From NCBI GenBank assembly GCA_964365765.1, contig CAYIRB010000019.1, forward strand, positions 1 through 16,174: 16,174 bases of DNA, given 5' to 3'. The stretch comes from CALRGE01 sp964365765 (GTDB taxonomy: Bacteria > Patescibacteriota > Gracilibacteria > UBA1369 > 2-02-FULL-48-14). Shown in pieces: positions 1 through 7,369 of the stretch (its first letter is position 1; every line of letters starts with the position of its first letter). Below the pieces are notes generated by a model. That model ran no database searches. It saw only the letters and a list, made by a program, of their open reading frames with translations, and was not told the origin of the DNA. The position numbers and the translations under genes are program-made.

Positions 1-1767
1 GACCACGGGAAAACAACTCTCGTGGACGCTCTGCTTAAACAAGGGGGCGCGTTCAATTCGCACGAAGAAATCGAAACTTGCGTGATGGATTCTTACGATC
101 AGGAAAAGGAACGCGGGATTACGATTTACGCGAAAAATTGCGCGATCACTTATAAAGATACGAAAATCAATATTGTGGACACTCCGGGGCATGCGGATTT
201 CGGTTCGGAAGTCGAACGTATTTTGCGGACTGTGGATTCGGTTTTGCTGTTGGTGGATGCTTTTGAGGGGCCGATGCCGCAGACGAAATTCGTCCTTAAA
301 AAGTCTTTGGCGCTCGGCATCAAGCCGATTGTCGTGATTAACAAAATCGACAAGCCCATGGCTCGGCCCGATGAAGTTCTGAACATGGTTTTTGACTTGT
401 TCGCCGACCTTGGCGCGAGCAATGAGCAGTTGGATTTCCCCTATATTTACGCAATCGCCAGAGAAGGCTTGGCCAAGAGAACTTTAGATGAGGACAGTAA
501 AGATTTAACTCCTCTTTTCGAGTTGATTTTGGAGAAGGTGCCGGCGGCTTCCCGAAATTTCGAAGCGCCTTTCAGGATGCAGCCTTCGAATTTGGCATAT
601 GACAATTTTATGGGACGATTGGCCATCGGACGCGTTTTCGAGGGTGTTTTAAGTACCGGTAGCTCGGTCATTGTTAAGCACCCGACGGGTGAAAGCCGTT
701 CCGCGAAAATCAGCAAAATTTTCACTTTTCAGGGTTTAAAGCGAATTGAAACGGATAAAGCGGAGGCCGGCGACATAGTGGTTTTGGCAGGGATTCCGGA
801 CGTTTACGTGGGTGAAACCATTTGCGAGCAAGCGGATAGCGAGGCTTTACCGGCGATTCAAATTGATCCGCCGACGCTTTCGATGAATTTTATGGTGAAC
901 GATTCGCCCTTCGCCGGCAGGGAAGGCAAATTCGTGACGACCCGCCATATCAGGGCCCGTCTTGAGAAAGAAATGGAAACCAACGTCGGTCTTCATATTG
1001 AAGAAATTTTGAACTCGGACGCATATAAGGTGTCGGGACGCGGTGAATTGCACCTGTCGGTCTTGCTTGAAGCCATGCGCCGCGAAGGGTTTGAGATTCA
1101 AGTTTCACGGCCTCAAGTTATTATGAAGGAGGAAGGCGGAGTGAGATTGGAGCCGATGGAGCAGGTGATTATTGATGTTCCGGACGAATTTTCCGGACGA
1201 ATCATTGAGATGCTATCAAAGCGCAAAGGCGAAATTGTTGAATTGAAGAGCGAAAACGCGCAGTCGCGCATGGAATTTAAAGTTCCGACACGCGGCTTGC
1301 TGGGATTCCGAGGCGATTTCATAATTGAGACCAAGGGCGAGGGAATTTTGAGCCATTCTTTTATCGCTTACGAACCTTTCAAAGGCGAAATACCGGGGCG
1401 AACGCACGGCTCGATGATTTCCGCCGAAACCGATTCGGCGATGGCTTATTCCTTGTGGAAGTTGGAAGAGCGCGGAAGTCTTTTTATTAAACCGCAGACG
1501 GAAATGTACGAGGGAATGATTATCGGCGAATGTGCGAAGGACAAGGATCTTGTCGTAAATGCTGCGAAAAACAAGAAGCTCACGAACGTGCGCGCGTCGG
1601 GTACCGATGAAGCGATCAAACTGACGCCAATGCAGGCAATGACGCTTGAGGGAGCACTGGAATACATCGGCGACGACGAATTGGTGGAGATTACGCCGAA
1701 ACACATCCGCCTTCGTAAAAAATTGCTTACCGAACTCGAGAGAAAGAGAGCCGGAAGATCGAATTGA
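1..1767 (+). CDS. typA: Ribosome-associated GTPase TypA/BipA (5' truncated by window edge)
   Basis: TypA/BipA is a translational GTPase of the EF-G family that binds the 70S ribosome and helps ribosome assembly and stress or low-temperature growth. The reading frame is open from base 1, beginning inside the P-loop (DHGKTTLVD), so about 14-17 N-terminal residues lie outside the window and any GTG or ATG start inside it is spurious. Counting from base 1, the G2 loop ERGIT is at residues 37-41, G3 DTPGH at 60-64 and G4 NKID at 114-117. The later part carries the EF-G-like domains and the TypA-specific C-terminal domain (for example a TRGLLGFRGDF segment, then the basic tail). About 588 residues are visible, against roughly 600-615 for the family, so nothing else is missing. 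Its last 41 bases overlap the 3' end of the convergent flippase gene. Identification is secure. Confidence 0.97.
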   Translation, partial: DHGKTTLVDALLKQGGAFNSHEEIETCVMDSYDQEKERGITIYAKNCAITYKDTKINIVDTPGHADFGSEVERILRTVDSVLLLVDAFEGPMPQTKFVLKKSLALGIKPIVVINKIDKPMARPDEVLNMVFDLFADLGASNEQLDFPYIYAIAREGLAKRTLDEDSKDLTPLFELILEKVPAASRNFEAPFRMQPSNLAYDNFMGRLAIGRVFEGVLSTGSSVIVKHPTGESRSAKISKIFTFQGLKRIETDKAEAGDIVVLAGIPDVYVGETICEQADSEALPAIQIDPPTLSMNFMVNDSPFAGREGKFVTTRHIRARLEKEMETNVGLHIEEILNSDAYKVSGRGELHLSVLLEAMRREGFEIQVSRPQVIMKEEGGVRLEPMEQVIIDVPDEFSGRIIEMLSKRKGEIVELKSENAQSRMEFKVPTRGLLGFRGDFIIETKGEGILSHSFIAYEPFKGEIPGRTHGSMISAETDSAMAYSLWKLEERGSLFIKPQTEMYEGMIIGECAKDKDLVVNAAKNKKLTNVRASGTDEAIKLTPMQAMTLEGALEYIGDDELVEITPKHIRLRKKLLTELERKRAGRSN

Positions 1768-2983
1768 GTTTTTTGCCGGCCATTACAACCATGCTTAGCT
1801 CGCCGGAGATTGCGCCGAGCAGAATTAGAAATACCCCGAGTATGGGATCTGTCGTTTGAGTGGCGGCCAAAAATATCGAGGAGGCTATCGCGAGGGCGGC
1901 GATTTCCCGCTTTAAAAACCACCTTTCTTTTTCCAGCGCGAAGAGACTGATCAGCAGGAGGTCGTAGAAATACGAAATCGCCGCGAGCACCAGCATCATG
2001 GGAAGCACAAAGCTTAATTCAGGTATGAAGTATTCTTTCCCCGTGAGAAGTTTTATGGCTGTCGGGGCGAGAAGAGTTCCGAAAACGAGCATCGCGAGGG
2101 CCATCAGCGCGAGAGTTTTTTTGCTTAGCTTGAATAGCTCCTTGGCTCTTTCAGGGTTGTTTTTAAGCGAGGCCTTGAATTCCGGCAGAACCGAGAACAT
2201 CAAGAAAGTCGAGAGAAGCGCGGCGTAACTTGAGATGTGCAGGCCCACGTTGTAGGAGGCGAATTGAGCGTTGGTGAGAATTTTCGCGACCAGGTAGCTT
2301 GGGAGAAATCTGTAATAGATGTTGTTTACGATATTAATCAGTCCGAATGGAACCGAGGAAAGTAAAATTTCCTTCATCAGCGGGAAGTCGAATTTGAAGC
2401 GGAAGGCGAAGCGACGGCGGACAAAGTAAAGGCTGGCGGCCGCGGTAGCGGCCGTGGCGACTATGGGCGCGAGAAAAAAAATGTCGGCTTGGTTCGGGAC
2501 ATTATAGCTTATCAGCCCGAGCACGATGGTTAGATTGACCGCGCGCCCGAGGAGAAGGGCGAGCGTAGCTCGCCCCATCAAATAATTCGCTTGTAAGGCG
2601 GCGTCGCAAACGGAAGTTACGTAGTCAAAAAAAAGCGAGGCCGCAAAAAAAGCCACGCCCAGCTTCGGGTAAAAAATTAGAGGCAGGGCGAAAATAATGA
2701 TTCCCGTGAACATTCTGGCGAACAGCGCGTTTACAAATATGTGGCCGCTCAGCGGGTTTTTCGCCATTTTCCGAACCGTGTTCCCGAAAATTCCCAAATT
2801 TCCCATCGTAAAAAAGAAAAGGGAAAGTTCGGCGATTTTCGCGTAATTGCCGTATTCTTCCGCGCCCAAATAATTCGTTATCATTTTTACCGTCAGCACG
2901 CCCAAAACGAGCTGGGCGATCTTGCCCAGGTACTGCACCGCGGTTGACCACGCGATCTTTTTTTCAGTCGGAGTCGAGATCAT
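1727..2983 (-). CDS. Wzx/MATE-type polysaccharide (lipid-linked oligosaccharide) flippase
   Basis: A 418-residue, very hydrophobic protein with about 12 likely transmembrane helices. The N-terminal pattern (short polar start, then a helix followed by LGAEEYGNYA) is typical of the polysaccharide biosynthesis/RfbX-Wzx flippase family, where a conserved LG.xxYG segment follows the first helix. Family members flip undecaprenyl-linked sugars across the cytoplasmic membrane for surface glycan assembly. The start ATG overlaps the stop of the upstream lipoprotein gene (ATGA), implying translational coupling. The 3' end overlaps typA by 41 bases in opposite orientation. No glycosyltransferase of the cytoplasmic type sits beside it, but two GT-C membrane glycosyltransferases lie upstream on the same strand. 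Substrate cannot be told from sequence; a lipid II flippase-like role is the main alternative. Confidence 0.85.
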   Translation of the reverse strand: MISTPTEKKIAWSTAVQYLGKIAQLVLGVLTVKMITNYLGAEEYGNYAKIAELSLFFFTMGNLGIFGNTVRKMAKNPLSGHIFVNALFARMFTGIIIFALPLIFYPKLGVAFFAASLFFDYVTSVCDAALQANYLMGRATLALLLGRAVNLTIVLGLISYNVPNQADIFFLAPIVATAATAAASLYFVRRRFAFRFKFDFPLMKEILLSSVPFGLINIVNNIYYRFLPSYLVAKILTNAQFASYNVGLHISSYAALLSTFLMFSVLPEFKASLKNNPERAKELFKLSKKTLALMALAMLVFGTLLAPTAIKLLTGKEYFIPELSFVLPMMLVLAAISYFYDLLLISLFALEKERWFLKREIAALAIASSIFLAATQTTDPILGVFLILLGAISGELSMVVMAGKKLNSIFRLSFSRVR

Positions 2984-3693
2984 TTGGGAAAGATTTCAAT
3001 TATTTTTTTCGCGCCCAAGGTGATGTCGCCATCGTCCCAATCGTGCAGGGCATTGTCAATCACATCCCAGTCGTAAACATAGTTGGCACCTTTGCGCGTG
3101 CCCACGTCGTTTGTGATTATTTGCATTTTTTCCGCGTCGTAACCTTTTATGACCAGCATGTGGTAGTTGGGGCCGCCGCTTCTGAAATTAGGATTGCCTA
3201 AAAGTTTTCCCGCGAAAGGCGCGATTATCAAATGACCTTTGTTTAAGATTGTTTGAATATCCTCAAAATCCGGATTTTCCCGAATTTCGGCGCGCAGACC
3301 ATATTGCTTATTTATCATCTCCGCCGTTTGCGCGACCGTGGTGTGCTTGTAGTCGCCAAAGTAGGAATTTTCCCAGTCGATCAGGCGCAGTTCTTCGGCG
3401 TTGAATGAGTCGAGATTATAATTTTTTTCGAGATAAAGATTTGCCACGTTTAACACGCTCGCTTCTTCACACGCTTCTTGCCAAGGATAGTCCCAGTTTG
3501 AGAATGGCGCTTGACTGAAGAACGGGACTTCGATATTGACGGAAGTTTTTAATTCGTTTTTCGGTACTGCTTCTTTCGGTATCGTGTCGTTTAAAGTCAA
3601 ATAATTCACCGCGTCCGGCGCTTCTTTTCGCGCGCATGCGCCCAATCCGGCGAATAAAACGAAGATTGCGGCAATGAGAATTTTTTGCTTCAA
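2980..3693 (-). CDS. Lipoprotein C39-like cysteine protease (peptidase_C39_2 type)
   Basis: A 237-residue exported protein. Residues 1-20 form a lipoprotein signal: basic start, hydrophobic core, lipobox L17-G18-A19-C20, so it should be lipid-anchored on the outer face of the membrane. The mature part fits the papain-like C39-like fold: the VPFFSQAP motif near residues 56-63, the nucleophile region WQEACEEAS with Cys75, the His region NYHMLVIKGYD with His178, and NDVGT with Asp196 as likely third catalytic residue. Such proteins are thought to be extracellular cysteine peptidases of unknown substrate; no ABC exporter is fused, so it is not a bacteriocin-processing transporter. The start is TTG, chosen because it gives a normal signal peptide and follows the yajQ stop by 5 bases; no ATG lies nearby. 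It overlaps the flippase start by 4 bases. Confidence 0.85.
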   Translation of the reverse strand: MKQKILIAAIFVLFAGLGACARKEAPDAVNYLTLNDTIPKEAVPKNELKTSVNIEVPFFSQAPFSNWDYPWQEACEEASVLNVANLYLEKNYNLDSFNAEELRLIDWENSYFGDYKHTTVAQTAEMINKQYGLRAEIRENPDFEDIQTILNKGHLIIAPFAGKLLGNPNFRSGGPNYHMLVIKGYDAEKMQIITNDVGTRKGANYVYDWDVIDNALHDWDDGDITLGAKKIIEIFPK

Positions 3694-3698
3694 AAGAA

Positions 3699-4193
3699 TT
3701 ATCTGTAGTTGGTGAAAGACAATGGCAGTCCGATTGAAGCGTCGCTTTTCAGCATGGCGATTACGGCTTGAAGTTCGTCTCGCGATTTTGAAGTTACCCG
3801 TACGGTTTCACCTTGAATACTCGGTTTTGCTTTCGGTAATTTTTCGCGAATCAGAGCAGAGATTTTTTTCGCGATTTCCTGATCGAGTACTTTCACAAGT
3901 TTGATTTCGTAGCGCACATTGTTTCCACCGATTTTTTCCAAGTCGCCCTTTTTCATAATTTGTGGGGAAAGTTTTCTGTTTATGATTTTTTGCAAAAGAA
4001 TTCCCCACGCGGTTTCCAGCGCCATTTCAGAAGGGGCGCTAAGCGTTATTTGTTCCTCCGTCGTTTCTATTTGAATGTGCAGGTCTTTCAGGTCATATCT
4101 GATCGCGACTTCCTTTTTTGCTTGATCGACCGCGTTGGTCAGCTCGTGGACGTTAAAGTCGCATACGATGTCCATTGATGAGTCTGATGCCAT
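3699..4193 (-). CDS. yajQ: YajQ family nucleotide-binding protein (UPF0234)
   Basis: A 164-residue soluble protein matching YajQ over its full length (family about 160-165 residues). Visible landmarks are the N-terminal DIVCDFNVHEL...AVDQA segment, equivalent to the DIVSEVD...NAVD segment of E. coli YajQ, and the C-terminal IQGETVRVTSKSRDELQAV block followed by LPLSFTNYR. YajQ has two ferredoxin-like domains; a Xanthomonas homologue binds cyclic di-GMP and acts as a transcriptional co-regulator, whereas other members have been linked to RNA or tRNA binding. Start: ATG at 4193, giving a slightly longer N-terminus (MASDSS) than usual; the second Met, seven residues in, is an alternative. It lies 6 bases after the secreted-protein gene and 5 bases before the lipoprotein gene, so all are probably co-transcribed. 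No ligand can be assigned from sequence. Confidence 0.93.
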   Translation of the reverse strand: MASDSSMDIVCDFNVHELTNAVDQAKKEVAIRYDLKDLHIQIETTEEQITLSAPSEMALETAWGILLQKIINRKLSPQIMKKGDLEKIGGNNVRYEIKLVKVLDQEIAKKISALIREKLPKAKPSIQGETVRVTSKSRDELQAVIAMLKSDASIGLPLSFTNYR

Positions 4194-4199
4194 GGTTTA

Positions 4200-4760
4200 T
4201 TACTTAGGGATTATGCGTGCTTCCACCGCCTGTGGCAGGGTGGCATCTACAAAATTCATGACGCATTCTTGTTGCAGTACTGCCGTTTGTTGAGCGATTT
4301 CCCATTGAATCGCCTCCAGAGCATCGGTACCTCGCGAAGTATTTTCAGTTGGATTTTCGCAAGTGTCATCATGGGTGGAATTTGCGTATTTAATCACGTC
4401 CTGGTGAAAGTCCCATCGGTGCATGTAGCAGTTGTTCACTGCATCGGCCGCATCATGAAAAATATAATAGGCGGTTTCCCCACTGGAAAGCGTATTTTCC
4501 AAATATTGGGTGCAGTTGGTGTATGTCCGCATGTCTTTCAGATCATTTACGTCCGTCAGATCATCCGGCATTTTACAGATTCCGCGCGTTTTTGAATCGA
4601 GTAATTCCCTAATGTCGGCTTGGACTATTTCTGCGATTGCCGGATCCAATTGATGTGTGGTCAGCGAGCCGGTGCCGCCAATTATCTTCAGGGCATTCGC
4701 TGTTGTTGGCATGGCAAGCGTACCGAGCAATGCGAGAGGAGCTAAGTAACGAGCTTTCAT
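4200..4760 (-). CDS. Secreted five-cysteine protein of unknown function
   Basis: A 186-residue protein that I do not recognise. Residues 1-23 are a clear Sec signal peptide (MKAR, hydrophobic core, then PTTANA with predicted cleavage after Ala23) and there is no lipobox cysteine at the cleavage site, so the product is probably released or held outside the cytoplasm. The mature part is acidic to neutral, appears mostly helical, lacks further membrane segments and contains five cysteines (62, 83, 111, 134, 166), which could form two disulphides and leave one free. The His/Asp/Trp-rich stretch around residues 98-131 (for example YYIFHDAADAV and MHRWDFHQDV) is the most motif-like part. It is first in a block with yajQ, the C39-like lipoprotein and the flippase. 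Codon choice looks less GCG-rich than its neighbours, though this was judged only by eye. Confidence 0.75.
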   Translation of the reverse strand: MKARYLAPLALLGTLAMPTTANALKIIGGTGSLTTHQLDPAIAEIVQADIRELLDSKTRGICKMPDDLTDVNDLKDMRTYTNCTQYLENTLSSGETAYYIFHDAADAVNNCYMHRWDFHQDVIKYANSTHDDTCENPTENTSRGTDALEAIQWEIAQQTAVLQQECVMNFVDATLPQAVEARIIPK

Positions 4761-4966
4761 TTTGAGAGGGTTAATTTTTTACAAACTACAATCCCGATCG
4801 AGTTTTGTAAAGTCAATTTGGCTTTTTTGGCTTGAATACGGTCTATGTCCGATATATGGTGAGCCTATCCTCACCTAAATATGACAGATAAAGCTTTACA
4901 CATAAAGCTCTCGGCATACGGAATGAAAGCAAAAGAATGGATGCGGTTAGACCCGTAATTTCAATA
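4761..4966. other. 206 bp intergenic region with hairpin, palindrome and short direct repeats
   Basis: This is the longest non-coding gap in the window. It separates the end of the GT-C operon from the start of the secreted-protein block, both on the minus strand. It holds a 6 bp inverted repeat GGTGAG/CTCACC with a 6-base loop (4858-4875), not followed by a T-run on either strand, so not a standard intrinsic terminator. It also holds a perfect palindrome TAAAGCTTTA (4889-4898), a direct repeat ATAAAGCT (4888-4895 and 4902-4909) and a direct repeat TTTGGCTT (4817-4824 and 4826-4833). A 25-codon open frame on the plus strand (4881-4958) has no Shine-Dalgarno sequence. No riboswitch or known ncRNA family was recognised. 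Confidence 0.5.
4783..4811 (-). promoter_or_regulatory. Possible promoter for the secreted protein-yajQ-C39-flippase block
   Basis: On the minus strand a TTTACA (-35, positions 4811-4806) is separated by 17 bases from TAGTTT (-10, 4788-4783). Transcription would start near 4776, leaving a leader of about 16 bases before the ATG at 4760. A TTGACT overlaps the -35 by one base. The match is moderate and A/T-rich intergenic DNA produces such matches by chance. Confidence 0.35.
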
Positions 4967-7369
4967 CTAATTTGAAATCTCGATCAGTTTGAGACCATAC
5001 TTATTATACAGTACTTTCCAGCCGGAGCGACCCATGATGGCAAGGAATTGATCGCGGGAATCCGTGTAGTCGGCGCTTGTTAATTGCGGATCGGCTTCAG
5101 TTGTGAAAAGTATGTGAGTGATGCCGCTTTTTTTGAAAATCGATTTTATCGCATCATCACTTTCGGCCTGCATACACATCCACTGGGACAAGTAGTGGTC
5201 GTTGTTGATTTGTTCGTCGGGTAAATCAATGAAGTAAGGGATAAAGGTACCGACGCGGTATAAAACCATGTTCGGAGTCGCATTGATTATTTGAGCCAGG
5301 TCGTCGTAACCCGGGAATATGTAGTCTTGAAGTTCCTCCCGCGATATCACTCCGAGAGTATTGGCAAAAAAGACGGCCGGCGCGAATTCACCCGCGCGGA
5401 TCAAGAAATTGCCGAAAAAGGCGAGACCGAAGAGCGGAATCATATATTTTTTTGGGAATTTGTCGAGCAGTTGTCCCAGCAGAACGAGCCCTCCGATGAA
5501 TCCCGCGATGCCATACCAAATCACTCCGTTACTCATGAACATCCAAAGTGTTACGTACATGACCGTCAGAACAGCGACTTGAGCGAATTTTGGCGTCAGC
5601 AGTTTTTTCGCGAATGCGATGTAGAAGCCGATGGCGGCTAGAAAAATGAAGGAAAAATCAACGATGGGATTGTTGAAATTCGGTGTAAAGGTGGTGTTCC
5701 AAATCAGGAAGATAAAATCTTTAATTGAATATAATCCGCCCGTGTAACGGTCGTAGTCGGGGTTCACCACTTCGTAGGGGTTTTTACAATATTCCAGTGA
5801 ACTTTGGTCGAGGGGCGGACCGATTTTTGTTTCGCCGTAAATCGCATTGGCCGGATTTGCCACGTTTGCGTCAAAATAATTATAGGCCGCCCACGGTGAA
5901 AAAATCGCGGCGGAAATCACGCCAATAATCAAACATGGCGTGAAAAAGTTTTTCACAGCCTTTTTTCGAATGGAGTAAAACAAGAGAATAATCGCAATCG
6001 TGGAGAATATTATGCCCATGGATTTGACACGAAGATTTTCGAGGCCCGCAAAGTTGTTTGTATAGGCAAGGAGAGCCAGAAGCAGAAACAAGACAGCCGC
6101 CGGCGCCGTCCATGTTTTTTGTTTTTTCCATATTATCGCCAAAAAAACCGTTGCGAGAAGCAGAAAGGCGGTGATTTTTATCGCTAAAGCCAAACCGAGC
6201 AGTACCGCGAGTATAATAAGGTCGCGTCTTTTCCCCGATTCGTGCCAGTCGAAAAACTTGTCAATTGCCGTTACGCAGACAAAGAAAAGCGGCAAGTCGG
6301 TTTTCATGTCTATGACTTGTTGGTTGACGACGAAGGGCAGAGTATAAAAAAACAGAGATGTCAGCCAAGCCGCGCTCGTGGAGAGAAAACGTTTCAAAAG
6401 CTTTGTCAAAGCGAAAAATCCGAGTACGGATGTTGCGAACAAGGCGGCGGTGCTCAAAAAAATATCGTGGCTGAAAAGCCAGGCCGCCGAGGCTATATTG
6501 CTCCACGCGAATGAGCCGATGCCGTGCGGGAAAATACCTTGTTCGGCAATGAGTTTTTCGTAGCGGGAATAAACATTCAGGTCGTCCCACGCGTATGGTA
6601 AAACTTTGACTATTTCGATGAGGGAAAAGCTCGCGAAAAGAATTGTGCCGCTCAATTTCCAGTCAAAATATATTTTAAGCTCTTTGATTTTGGGAAGAAA
6701 TTTTTTCCAAAAAGGGAACTGAATCAGGGCCGAGATGCCGGCCGCGGCCGCAAAATTCAATGCCGTGAATATCTTAAATTCGGCCATGGCAAATGCCAGC
6801 AAGGCGAGCGGCAGTAAGCCGAGGGCCGCGGCCGCCAAAAATCCTTCGCCCCAAAAACTTCCGAGAGCGGCGCTCAAAGCGATGAAGAAAATAATAAATC
6901 CGATTGCCAGCAGAACTTTGCCTTCCAGAACGAATAAGGCCCAAGCTTTTACTTTCACAAAATGTTCCGCCACCTGCGGCGGCATGGTTGCGATTTTCAA
7001 GTCGGTATCGGTCACTATTTCGCCCTCGGCGATAATGACTTCTTCTTCCGAATTCGGTGTGCCGGAGGTCATCGCGAGTCCTCCGCCGTCCCTGACAATA
7101 TTTACTCCTTCAAGTTTGGAGAAGTCGTAGCTAATAAATTTTATTCCGGCGAGAGTGAAGCTGAATACCAATAAAAGGGCTAGAATGGCCGCCGGTCCAA
7201 TCTTCTTCTTGTTAAAAATTTTCGCGCAGACAAAATGCAAAACTGCGAAAGCGGCGAGAAAAGGCAGCCAAAGTTTCCAGTCCGCGAAGAAGGGCCAATA
7301 ATAAGTTTGTTGATTGTAAAACAGGTAGACGATCAGCAGTGACCAGATTCCCGTGAATAGGTAATTCAT
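4967..7369 (-). CDS. Large GT-C fold membrane glycosyltransferase (ArnT/PMT-like)
   Basis: An 800-residue polytopic membrane protein. The first ~230 residues contain about seven hydrophobic helices plus a polar loop (about residues 85-138) with a GGG and an acidic EEE run. A GT-C type core then begins: a helix ending in YAWDD (Asp262-Asp263), the expected position of the catalytic acidic pair in the first outer loop, followed by repeated hydrophobic helices and the QVIDMKTDLPLFF segment near residues 351-363, typical of the dolichyl/undecaprenyl-phosphate mannosyltransferase superfamily. The last ~120 residues are soluble (NATPNMVLYRVG... GITHILFTT), as in many ArnT-like enzymes. These proteins transfer a sugar from a polyprenyl-phosphate donor to lipid or protein outside the membrane. 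Its start overlaps the stop of the upstream GT gene by 4 bases. Donor and acceptor are unknown. Confidence 0.8.
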   Translation of the reverse strand: MNYLFTGIWSLLIVYLFYNQQTYYWPFFADWKLWLPFLAAFAVLHFVCAKIFNKKKIGPAAILALLLVFSFTLAGIKFISYDFSKLEGVNIVRDGGGLAMTSGTPNSEEEVIIAEGEIVTDTDLKIATMPPQVAEHFVKVKAWALFVLEGKVLLAIGFIIFFIALSAALGSFWGEGFLAAAALGLLPLALLAFAMAEFKIFTALNFAAAAGISALIQFPFWKKFLPKIKELKIYFDWKLSGTILFASFSLIEIVKVLPYAWDDLNVYSRYEKLIAEQGIFPHGIGSFAWSNIASAAWLFSHDIFLSTAALFATSVLGFFALTKLLKRFLSTSAAWLTSLFFYTLPFVVNQQVIDMKTDLPLFFVCVTAIDKFFDWHESGKRRDLIILAVLLGLALAIKITAFLLLATVFLAIIWKKQKTWTAPAAVLFLLLALLAYTNNFAGLENLRVKSMGIIFSTIAIILLFYSIRKKAVKNFFTPCLIIGVISAAIFSPWAAYNYFDANVANPANAIYGETKIGPPLDQSSLEYCKNPYEVVNPDYDRYTGGLYSIKDFIFLIWNTTFTPNFNNPIVDFSFIFLAAIGFYIAFAKKLLTPKFAQVAVLTVMYVTLWMFMSNGVIWYGIAGFIGGLVLLGQLLDKFPKKYMIPLFGLAFFGNFLIRAGEFAPAVFFANTLGVISREELQDYIFPGYDDLAQIINATPNMVLYRVGTFIPYFIDLPDEQINNDHYLSQWMCMQAESDDAIKSIFKKSGITHILFTTEADPQLTSADYTDSRDQFLAIMGRSGWKVLYNKYGLKLIEISN

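Noticed and set aside
1216..1704. 162-residue open frame on the minus strand inside typA
   Set aside because: It is antisense to an intact typA, has no recognisable domain and no upstream start context; long antisense frames are common in codon-biased genes.
4761..4966. Riboswitch or known ncRNA in the intergenic gap
   Set aside because: Apart from one short hairpin and repeats I recognise no conserved core of any riboswitch class.
5880..6590. Open frames on the minus strand within the GT-C gene in alternative frames
   Set aside because: They overlap the intact 800-residue frame, show no domain and have low complexity biased by the host codons.
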